NCBI RefSeq assembly: GCF_001269365.1
Contig: NZ_CXOM01000001.1
Span: 124,090-188,089, forward strand
Source of the DNA: Limnohabitans sp. Rim11
GTDB lineage: Bacteria > Pseudomonadota > Gammaproteobacteria > Burkholderiales > Burkholderiaceae_C
DNA length: 64,000 bases
Direction of reading: 5' to 3'
Part shown: one piece after another, positions 57,509 through 64,000 of the stretch
Position numbering within the stretch: the stretch's first letter is position 1
Layout of the letters: every line of letters starts with the position of its first letter
Made by a program: the position numbers and the translations under genes
The notes under the pieces: generated by a model
The model's database searches: none
What the model saw: only the letters and a program-made list of their open reading frames with translations
Told to the model about the DNA's origin: nothing

Positions 57509-58065
57509 TGCCCTTTACCGTCACACCCACCCGTTTGCCCGAAGTACTGGTTTTGCAACCGCAAGTTTTTGGTGATTCAAGAGGGTTCTTTTTTGAAAGT
57601 TTCAACGCGCGCGACTTTGAAACTGCGACGGGTTTACAAGTTCAGTTTGTTCAAGACAATCACAGCAAATCAGCGCGTGGTGTTTTGCGCGGTTTGCATT
57701 ACCAAATTGAACACGCTCAAGGCAAACTGGTGCGTGTGACGCAAGGGGAAGTCTTTGATGTCGCGGTCGACATGCGGAAAAACTCCCCAACGTTTGGCCA
57801 ATGGGCCAGTTGTCATCTGAGTGCAGACAATGCCAAACAAATGTGGGTGCCGCCAGGTTTCGCGCACGGCTTCTTGGTGCTCAGTGAGTCGGCTGAGTTT
57901 TTGTACAAGACCACCGATTATTGGTATCCAAAGCACGAGCGCAGTTTGCTTTGGAATGATCCAGCGCTGGCCATTGATTGGCCCTTACCGGATGGCATTG
58001 ATGCGCCCGTGTTGGCGGCCAAAGATGCAGTCGCATCACCTTTGGCACAAGCGCCAACCTATTAA
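57508..58065 (+). CDS. rfbC: dTDP-4-dehydrorhamnose 3,5-epimerase
   Basis: Epimerises dTDP-4-keto-6-deoxyglucose. 185 residues, cupin fold. QPQVFGDSRGFFFESFNARDFE, VQDNHSKSARGVLRGLHYQ (catalytic His region) and VPPGFAHGFLVLSESAEFLYKTTDYW are the family motifs. Coupled to rfbA through TGATG. Converges with the kinase gene, 12 bases apart. Confidence 0.96.
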   Translation: MPFTVTPTRLPEVLVLQPQVFGDSRGFFFESFNARDFETATGLQVQFVQDNHSKSARGVLRGLHYQIEHAQGKLVRVTQGEVFDVAVDMRKNSPTFGQWASCHLSADNAKQMWVPPGFAHGFLVLSESAEFLYKTTDYWYPKHERSLLWNDPALAIDWPLPDGIDAPVLAAKDAVASPLAQAPTY

Positions 58066-58077
58066 CAGCCTTGTCCC

Positions 58078-59082
58078 TTATTTGAGGGGAGGCAGTGCGT
58101 AAGCCTTGATGGCACTGAGCTGACCCAAAGTCAATCTGTTGCCATGCTGGCTGACCACTGCCGCTGCTGCATGATTGCCCAAGCTTGCAGACTGCTCAGG
58201 CGAGTAGCCACGCGTAATGGCGTACAAAAAGGCTCCCGCAAACATGTCACCTGCGCCGTTGGTGTCAATGGCTTTGACCTTCTCGGCGGCTACATGACAA
58301 GAGGCATCGGCAGTGAGAATTTCAGAGCCTTCTGGGCCGCGTGTTAAACACACCATTTTGGCCATTTTCTTGAGGGATGCTCTGATTGCGTCTAGGTCTT
58401 CTGTGCCGCACCATACCTGCGCTTCTTCTAGATTGCAAAACAAGTAATCAACGCCATCGCCCAACATGGCATCTAAGCCGCCTTTGCAAAATTGGATCAT
58501 GCTGACATCGCTGAGGGTGAGGGCCAAAGCCACACCTGCTTCTTGGGCTACTCGGCGACCCTTCAAGGCGGCGGCCAAACCTGTGGGGGAGGCAGCCAAG
58601 TAGCCTTCCATGTAATAAATTTTAGATTTGGCAATGTCGTGAGGGTTAAGTGCTGCCTCATCCAATTCAGCCGATACGCCTAAAAAGGTGCACATGCTTC
58701 TTTCGGCGTCAGGGGTGACTAGGACCATGCAGCTGCCTGTTTGGCCCTCTGATGCGCGGGTGTGAGTCAGGTTGGTGTCGACGCCCTGGGCTTGCAAATC
58801 TTTGACGTAAAAGTCTCCCAAATTGTCGTGCGCTACTTTGCAAGAGTAAAAAGCCTTGCCCCCCAATTGCGCCAAAGCCACGACGGTATTGCCTGCTGAA
58901 CCGCCACCCGTTTGTCGAGGCTGAACATGGTGAACATGTCCTAACAATTCTGCACGTTTGGGTGTGTCGACCAATGTCATGTGACGTTTGCTGACGCCCA
59001 TGGTTTGAAGCAGGGCATCTGAAACTTCGTATTCGGAGTCGACCAAGGCGTTGCCAATGGCATAAAGATCATAGTGAGTCAT
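58078..59082 (-). CDS. PfkB-family carbohydrate/adenosine kinase
   Basis: 334 residues, ribokinase fold. QTGGGSAGNTVVALAQLGG (about 56-74) is PfkB signature 1, and AIDTNGAGDMFAGAFLYAI (about 280-298) is signature 2 with the catalytic Asp in GAGD. Overall it resembles the adenosine-kinase branch (MTHYDLYAIGNALVDSEYEV). Substrate could be adenosine or another nucleoside or sugar. Diverges from the NYN gene; the 159 bases between hold both promoters. Confidence 0.85.
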   Translation of the reverse strand: MTHYDLYAIGNALVDSEYEVSDALLQTMGVSKRHMTLVDTPKRAELLGHVHHVQPRQTGGGSAGNTVVALAQLGGKAFYSCKVAHDNLGDFYVKDLQAQGVDTNLTHTRASEGQTGSCMVLVTPDAERSMCTFLGVSAELDEAALNPHDIAKSKIYYMEGYLAASPTGLAAALKGRRVAQEAGVALALTLSDVSMIQFCKGGLDAMLGDGVDYLFCNLEEAQVWCGTEDLDAIRASLKKMAKMVCLTRGPEGSEILTADASCHVAAEKVKAIDTNGAGDMFAGAFLYAITRGYSPEQSASLGNHAAAAVVSQHGNRLTLGQLSAIKAYALPPLK

Positions 59083-59241
59083 GTGAATTAGCTTGGATCG
59101 ATGTCAATGAAACGACAAGTTTAATGCTTTTGAATAGCCATCTCATCGGTAAAATAGACCCAGGGTTCGCAGACCCGCTACGTGAAGTCAAACCTGATGG
59201 TTTTGGCTTGCTTATTTTTATTTTATGATTCAAAGGCTGCG

Positions 59242-60156
59242 ATGAAACGCGAATATTTTTCTGGTGCTTCAAAAGAAGCTTACCGAAACCAAAACAATGC
59301 GGGTCATGAAAGATGCATTGCCTTGGTGGATGCACGCTACCTAGTTTGGCTTGCGCAACACACGCAAACCAATTCAAAACAAGACACCGTCAATCGGCAG
59401 GGCATGGCTCAGTTTTTGGCGGAAGCGCTCTCGAATGCGGGGCTAGATTTAGACGTCCGACGAATTTATTGGTACACCGAAGAATCAGAGTCGCTGGATG
59501 TGGATGGGCAGATTGTGCGCAAAGTGCTCTCGCACGACCTTGACGGTGGCATCTCTTTGCTCAAGAGCATGGGGCAAGACCTGAGTCGATTGGCAGACAA
59601 CAAAGCATGTGACCATGTACTGCTGGCCTCTGACGATGAGCGTTTGTTGACAGCCATCGACAACGTCCAGTTGACGGGATTGTCTGTGCACATCTTGGCT
59701 GACGATGCCGCTCGCAACATGGGCAAGCTTCATCAGACCGACCCTGGTTGGGGGCGTTTGTTGTCTCAAGCCGACCGGCTCATTGTGGTTCAGGCCAAAA
59801 CCTTGGCTGAAATTTTGCAAGGTGCGCCAGCCAAAGAGGTCAACGCAGTCGCAGAAGACCCTGAGGTCGTTCGGCAGTCCATGACAGAGGTAATTGTTTC
59901 TTGGTGGGACGATGAGCCAGAAGACAAGCGCGAGGAATTGCGAGATGAACTTCACATTAACCGCGGAATTCCGCAAGAAGTCGATCGTCAGCTGCTGCTT
60001 CGCATGCGACACCGCTTAACCCGAGCGCTAACGCTGCAAGAGAAGAAGATGTTGCGCGAAATATTCAGAGCTGTGGCGTTTGGCAATCAAACGACTCAAG
60101 CCTCACAAGGTACTGAAACACTCGCGGCAACGCCTTTGATTGAAGAACCTATTTGA
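59242..60156 (+). CDS. NYN/PIN-like domain protein, putative ribonuclease
   Basis: 304 residues from the ATG at 59242 (MKREYFSGASKEAYRNQ, AAAGG upstream); an in-frame ATG 20 codons earlier encodes a hydrophobic stretch and is less likely. Residues about 25-175 form a NYN (LabA-like PIN) fold: CIALVDARYLVWLA (first Asp), RRIYWYT, DHVLLASDDERLLTAID (acidic metal site) and GLSVHILADD. The C-terminal 110 residues are helical and charged (WWDDEPEDKREELRDELH). NYN proteins are metal-dependent RNases; target unknown. Recurrent in Comamonadaceae. Confidence 0.8.
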   Translation: MKREYFSGASKEAYRNQNNAGHERCIALVDARYLVWLAQHTQTNSKQDTVNRQGMAQFLAEALSNAGLDLDVRRIYWYTEESESLDVDGQIVRKVLSHDLDGGISLLKSMGQDLSRLADNKACDHVLLASDDERLLTAIDNVQLTGLSVHILADDAARNMGKLHQTDPGWGRLLSQADRLIVVQAKTLAEILQGAPAKEVNAVAEDPEVVRQSMTEVIVSWWDDEPEDKREELRDELHINRGIPQEVDRQLLLRMRHRLTRALTLQEKKMLREIFRAVAFGNQTTQASQGTETLAATPLIEEPI

Positions 60157-60172
60157 AGATCAAAGAAGTCAA

Positions 60173-60208
60173 AAAAATCTGCTGCAGGCTTCAATGCAGC
60201 AGATTTTT
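60173..60208. terminator. Bidirectional terminator after the NYN gene
   Basis: AAAAATCTGCTGCA / TGCAGCAGATTTTT, a perfect 14-bp stem around an eight-base loop (GGCTTCAA). A and T runs at both ends serve the NYN gene and the converging small secreted-protein gene. Confidence 0.9.
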
Positions 60209-60219
60209 GCAAACCCGAT

Positions 60220-60582
60220 TTATTTCTTAGGCAAGGTACCACCACTCTTAACGCATTCGTCCAGCGTCTTGAAGGGTGTGAACTTTTGGGTTTTTTCGAA
60301 GCTGGCACTGCTCTTGTCGTGGCAGATGCCGCTGTCAGATTTTTTCACGACAACCTCAGCCGCCGCATTGGCTGGCGAACGGCCACCACTTTTCAGGCAT
60401 GCGTCCATGTTGGTAAATGCTTCAAACTTTTTAGTGGCGCCGTAGCTGGTGCTAGATTTGTCGTGGCAAATACCAGCGTCAGACTTTTTGACGGCAGGGT
60501 CGGCGGCCTGGGCCAACACAGTGCCGGCGCTCAGTAGCGTCAAGCAAGATGCAATCACGGTAACAGAGAAACGATTTTTCAT
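60220..60582 (-). CDS. Small secreted protein with two GICHDKSS repeats
   Basis: 120 residues. Signal peptide MKNRFSVTVIASCLTLLSAGTVLAQA, then two tandem copies of one ~35-residue unit: VKKSDAGICHDKSSTSYGATKKFEAFTNMDACLKSGG (about 31-67) and VKKSDSGICHDKSSASFEKTQKFTPFKTLDECVKSGG (about 79-115). Each unit has a Cys-His-Asp near the start and a second Cys near the end, suggesting one disulfide or metal site per unit. I recall similar units attached to some secreted nucleases, but no nuclease motif is present here. Function unknown. The GGAGG ribosome site lies upstream at 60590-60594. Confidence 0.8.
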   Translation of the reverse strand: MKNRFSVTVIASCLTLLSAGTVLAQAADPAVKKSDAGICHDKSSTSYGATKKFEAFTNMDACLKSGGRSPANAAAEVVVKKSDSGICHDKSSASFEKTQKFTPFKTLDECVKSGGTLPKK

Positions 60583-60680
60583 GGGGCCTCCTAAATTGCC
60601 AGCTGTTAAATGTCACGTCTTTGCAAACAATTGCAAGTTCACATGACTTTGGGAATGCTATCGCATCTCGACATGAAAGC

Positions 60681-60815
60681 TCAGTTGTGAGTTGTTTTTT
60701 CGAGTCGTTTGATGTCAAAACCCATCATTGCCAAGCGTTGCGTTAAGGCTGCGTAGGCACTGGGTGACATTTGAGGGGATCGCGACAAGATCCAAAGATA
60801 GCTGCGTGAAGGATC
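60681..60815 (-). pseudogene. C-terminal remnant of a Blc-type lipocalin
   Basis: The 316-base stretch 60583-60898 has no intact gene, but its leftward frame encodes 44 residues ending in a stop: DPSRSYLWILSRSPQMSP, then AYAALTQRLAMMGFDIKRL and EKTTHN. This matches the C-terminal strand and helix of bacterial outer-membrane lipocalins (compare YLWILSRTP in E. coli Blc). The codon directly upstream is TGA and nothing further upstream (60816-60898) looks like lipocalin in any frame. About three quarters of the gene is missing. The rest of the stretch (60583-60680) shows no feature beyond the upstream region of the small secreted-protein gene. Confidence 0.75.
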
Positions 60816-60898
60816 TCATGCCGAGGTCATCAACAACATTGTGCGACACAGCTGATTGAAGTATTAGATCTGCACTTGTTGCTTTGTGAGATCAATCT

Positions 60899-61906
60899 TC
60901 AGTGTTCAAGGTGATAGCGCGTCACACGTTCAACCTCATTTTTAGAGCCTAGGATGACGCTGACCCGCTCATGCAGTTGCTGAGGTTTGAGGTCTAAAAT
61001 TCTTTCGCGGCCGTTGGTGGCTGCACCACCAGCTTGTTCAATGAGCCAACTCATTGGGTTGGCTTCGTACATCAGGCGTAATTTGCCAGCTTTGTGAGGC
61101 TCGCGTTTGTCCCAGGGGTACATGAAGACACCACCGCGGGTCAAAATTCTGTGCACATCGGCCACCATGCTGGCAATCCAGCGCATGTTGAAGTCTTTGC
61201 CGCGCACGCCTTCTTTGCCTTGCAAGCATTCGTCAACATAGCGTTTGACGGGTGCGTCCCAGTGGCGCATGTTGCTCATGTTGATGGCAAATTCTTTGGT
61301 GTCCTCAGGCACTCGGACATTTTCTTGCGTCAGAACAAATGAGCCTTGCTCGCGGTCTAGCGTGAACATAGAGACACCATCACCCACAGTGAGAACCAAG
61401 GTGGTTTGAGGCCCATAAACGCAGTAACCTGCTGCCACTTGCTGATGACCGGGTTGCAAAAAATCTCTTTCGCTGACGGCGTCGTTGTCTTCGGTTTTCT
61501 TCAGAACGCTGAAGATGGTCCCTATGCTGACATTGACATCGATGTTGCTTGAGCCATCTAAGGGGTCAAACATCAAAAGATATTCACCTTGAGGATAGCG
61601 GTTGGGAACCAAGTGGATGGTTTCCATTTCTTCAGAGGCCATGGCCGCCAAGTGGCCGCCCCATTCATTGGCTTCGATCAAAACTTCATTGGCAATGATG
61701 TCCAATTTCTTTTGGATTTCACCTTGAACATTTTCTATGTCGGCACTGCCCAAAACACCACCCAGGGCACCTTTGTTGACCGCATGGCTGATGCTTTTAC
61801 AAGCCCGTGCCACCACTTCGAGCAGCAAGCGCAATTGAGCAGGAATCTTGCCTTTGCTACGTTGCTGTTCAACCAAATAACGTGAGAGCGAAACTTTTTG
61901 TGACAT
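60899..61906 (-). CDS. fbp: Fructose-1,6-bisphosphatase class I
   Basis: Gluconeogenic phosphatase. 335 residues. Metal-site motif [25 protein letters not shown] (about 110-134), ASEEMET upstream, [23 protein letters not shown] and the C-terminal [26 protein letters not shown] are all conserved. Lies 15 bases downstream of pepN. The lipocalin remnant follows its stop. Confidence 0.97.
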   Translation of the reverse strand: MSQKVSLSRYLVEQQRSKGKIPAQLRLLLEVVARACKSISHAVNKGALGGVLGSADIENVQGEIQKKLDIIANEVLIEANEWGGHLAAMASEEMETIHLVPNRYPQGEYLLMFDPLDGSSNIDVNVSIGTIFSVLKKTEDNDAVSERDFLQPGHQQVAAGYCVYGPQTTLVLTVGDGVSMFTLDREQGSFVLTQENVRVPEDTKEFAINMSNMRHWDAPVKRYVDECLQGKEGVRGKDFNMRWIASMVADVHRILTRGGVFMYPWDKREPHKAGKLRLMYEANPMSWLIEQAGGAATNGRERILDLKPQQLHERVSVILGSKNEVERVTRYHLEH

Positions 61907-61921
61907 GGTGATCCTCTTAAT

Positions 61922-64000
61922 TTACTCAGCCAAGGCGCGTGAGACAACTTCTCGCACATCGTTGCTCAAGTCGGTCTTGGCGGCAACGCGCTCAATGGCT
62001 GTTTTGGCAGCTTGACGATAAGGTTCTGCCAGTTTTTTCCAACGATCCAGCGCGCGTGCAAGCCTAGCGGCAACTTGCGGATTGAAAGCGTCGAGTTCAA
62101 TCACACGCTCACTCCAGAAGACGTAACCCGCAGCATCCGCGCGATGAAAGCCACCAGGATTGGCGCTGCAATAACTGAAGATCAAACTTCTGGCACGGTT
62201 GGGGTTGCGCAAGTTGAAATCAGGGTGCTGCATCAATTGACGAACGATGGGCAGGGTATTGCCGCTACGGTCGGGCGCGCTGGCCTGAAGGGCAAACCAT
62301 TTGTCGATGACCAAGGCTTCGTTCTTAAACAATGCGTGAAATTGAGCCAATGCAGGCTCGGCCAATGCGTGACCACTGCCGACCAAGGCCGTCAAAGCGC
62401 CAAAGCGATCGGTCATGTTGCTGGCATCTTTGAAGGCTTGCAAAGCTTTGCCTGGCCAAACGGAGCTGCCTTCTTTTTGGGCTGCCAAACACAACATGTT
62501 CAAGGCCATGTTGGCCAGGGCGCGCTTACCGCTTGAAATGGCATCAGGTGAATAGGCGCCAAGCACACGATTTTGGGCATAGCAAGTTTGCCAATCGGCT
62601 TGCAAGGCCGTGGCCAATTGTTGGCGCATGGCTTCGCGCACGGCATGCACGATTTGCGGGTCGACCGATTCAAGTTGCTCAGAAATGTAGGTTTCGGAGG
62701 GCAGGGTCAGAACCAACTCTTTGAATGCCGAGTCAAGTTCTGGGTTGGACAAGACAGTGCGCATGGCATCCAAATAACCTTCGTCCAGAACCGAATCAGA
62801 TTGCGGATCTTTAGAGGCCCGAATAAATCGCAGGGCCGATTGGACGGCCAAGCGTTGGCCCGCTTCCCAGCGATTGAACGCATCGGTGTCGTTGGCCAAT
62901 ATGCTGAGCCATTGCGTGTCAGTCAGATCGCAGTCTAAATTGACAGGCGCGCTGAAGTTTCGCAACAGAGAAGGTGTCGGCTCACTTTCAATGTTCTCAA
63001 ACACAAAACTTTGACTTGCTTCGCTCAGGACCAAAGTTTTGTCATGACCCGCGAGGGCTTGACCGTGTTGGTTCAGAAGACCCACTTTGACCGGAATAAC
63101 AAAGGGCTCTTTGTGACTTTGGTCGGGTGTGCTGGCGCACGATTGTGAAAGCGTGAGTGTGTAGCTTAGATTGCTGTGGTTGTAGACACCTTGTGCGTGA
63201 ACTCTGGGCGTGCCAGCTTGGCTGTACCAGCGCTTGAACTGTGTCAACAGGTTTGCCAGCGAAGATTGGGGGTTTGCATCTGCAATGGCTTGTGCAAAGT
63301 CGTCGCAGGTGACGGCTTGGCCATCGTGACGCTCAAAATAAAGCTTCATGCCTTTGGCAAAACCTTGGCGGCCTTCTTCATCTCCAGGCGCACTGACCAA
63401 AGTCTGCATCATGCGAACCACTTCTGCACCTTTTTCATAAATGGTGACGGTGTAGAAGTTGTTGATTTCTTCGTAGGCATCTGGTCGCACGGGGTGTGCC
63501 ATGGGACCTGCATCTTCGGGAAATTGCACTGTGCGCAGCACCCGAACATCTTCAATTCGTTTGACGGCACGAGCGCTTTCGATGCCTGCCATGTCTTGGC
63601 TAAATTCTTGATCGCGGAAAACAGTCAGGCCTTCTTTCAAGGAAAGTTGGAACCAATCGCGGCAAGTGATTCGGTTGCCCGTCCAATTGTGAAAGTACTC
63701 GTGGCCCACCACACTTTCAATACCCGCAAAGTCGGTGTCTGTGGCAGTCGCAGGGCTGGCCAACACATACTTCGTGTTAAAAATGTTCAGGCCTTTGTTT
63801 TCCATGGCACCCATGTTGAAGTCGCTGGTGGCCACAATCATGAAGCGCTCAAGGTCTAGCGGCAAACCAAAGCGTGCCTCGTCCCAGGCTACGCTGGCCA
63901 TGAGGGAGTTCATGGCGTGTTCGGTTTTGTCCAAGTCGCCAGGGCGAACAAACACTTGCAACAAATGCTCCTTGCCTGAACGAGACACAATGCGCTGTTC
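61922..64000 (-). CDS. pepN: Aminopeptidase N (M1), 5' end cut by window edge
   Basis: Zinc aminopeptidase, broad specificity. About 692 codons visible of an expected ~880; the frame is still open at 64000, so the N-terminal ~190 residues are missing. GAMEN exopeptidase motif (MGAMENKGLNIFNTKYVLA) and the zinc motif VGHEYFHNWTGNRITCRDWFQLSLKEGLTVFRDQEF are near the window edge, followed by the E. coli PepN-type C-terminal helical domain (DRFGALTALVGSGHALAEPAL). Immediately upstream of fbp on the same strand. Confidence 0.96.
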   Translation of the reverse strand, partial: EQRIVSRSGKEHLLQVFVRPGDLDKTEHAMNSLMASVAWDEARFGLPLDLERFMIVATSDFNMGAMENKGLNIFNTKYVLASPATATDTDFAGIESVVGHEYFHNWTGNRITCRDWFQLSLKEGLTVFRDQEFSQDMAGIESARAVKRIEDVRVLRTVQFPEDAGPMAHPVRPDAYEEINNFYTVTIYEKGAEVVRMMQTLVSAPGDEEGRQGFAKGMKLYFERHDGQAVTCDDFAQAIADANPQSSLANLLTQFKRWYSQAGTPRVHAQGVYNHSNLSYTLTLSQSCASTPDQSHKEPFVIPVKVGLLNQHGQALAGHDKTLVLSEASQSFVFENIESEPTPSLLRNFSAPVNLDCDLTDTQWLSILANDTDAFNRWEAGQRLAVQSALRFIRASKDPQSDSVLDEGYLDAMRTVLSNPELDSAFKELVLTLPSETYISEQLESVDPQIVHAVREAMRQQLATALQADWQTCYAQNRVLGAYSPDAISSGKRALANMALNMLCLAAQKEGSSVWPGKALQAFKDASNMTDRFGALTALVGSGHALAEPALAQFHALFKNEALVIDKWFALQASAPDRSGNTLPIVRQLMQHPDFNLRNPNRARSLIFSYCSANPGGFHRADAAGYVFWSERVIELDAFNPQVAARLARALDRWKKLAEPYRQAAKTAIERVAAKTDLSNDVREVVSRALAE

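Noticed and set aside
1-64000. tRNA, rRNA, insertion sequences, prophage, CRISPR or toxin-antitoxin loci
   Set aside because: Looked for in the intergenic stretches and odd frames on both strands; no cloverleaf, transposase, integrase, repeat-spacer array or toxin-antitoxin pair was seen.

Overview
The window is a 64-kb piece of a chromosome from a betaproteobacterium, most likely Burkholderiales family Comamonadaceae (Limnohabitans/Rhodoferax-like). This rests on protein sequences recognised by eye and on gene orders typical of that group: leuC-leuD-leuB-asd-fimV-truA-trpF-trpB-trpA-accD, sdhC-sdhD-sdhA-sdhB-sdhE-gltA beside a GntR gene and mdh, argF-argD next to a DUF3579 gene and rpsT, and perM-hda-HAD-pcnB-folK next to purM. 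No database search was possible. The DNA is densely packed and almost entirely core metabolism and housekeeping. I found no rRNA, tRNA, insertion sequence, prophage, CRISPR array or defence island. Both edges cut genes: lysS on the left lacks its 3' end and pepN on the right lacks its 5' end.

Layout. 1-12.3 kb: lysS and yggT, then a long leftward block for leucine, aspartate-family and tryptophan synthesis with truA, a short fimV and accD. 12.5-15.5 kb: proton-translocating transhydrogenase pntAB, ending at a strong bidirectional terminator. 15.6-27.1 kb: a TCA-cycle cluster. gltA, sdhE and sdhBADC run leftward; a GntR/UTRA regulator diverges from mdh, which is followed by a CitE-like lyase, a small secreted protein and acnB. 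27.2-31.4 kb: a flavin monooxygenase, argF, argD, DUF3579 and rpsT. 31.5-42.4 kb: murJ, a SirB1-like gene, purM, the perM-hda-HAD-pcnB-folK operon, a DUF47/Pit phosphate uptake pair, a TM2 protein and a GNAT acetyltransferase. 42.5-44.9 kb: rpsP-rimM-trmD and rplS. 44.9-56.6 kb: two DEAD-box helicases, orn, an M48 protease, rsgA, a CobD-like membrane protein, a CoA-type Nudix hydrolase, apaH, a CorC-like protein, an H-NS-like protein and an isolated uppS. 56.6-64 kb: rfbA-rfbC, a PfkB kinase, a NYN-domain protein, a secreted tandem-repeat protein, a lipocalin gene remnant, fbp and pepN.

No obvious new multi-gene system is present. The most interesting signals are regulatory or evolutionary. 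(1) All three ribosomal-protein genes or operons (rpsT, rpsP, rplS) share a -10 box, four bases, then GGCTTT, which predicts transcripts starting in a short pyrimidine run. (2) An identical 12-bp palindrome occurs at the GntR/mdh promoter and at the argD promoter region. (3) The mdh leader holds two tandem hairpins of equal size. (4) The non-coding stretch before fbp conceals the in-frame C-terminal 44 codons of a Blc-type lipocalin. (5) A small secreted protein is built from two copies of a Cys-containing GICHDKSS motif.
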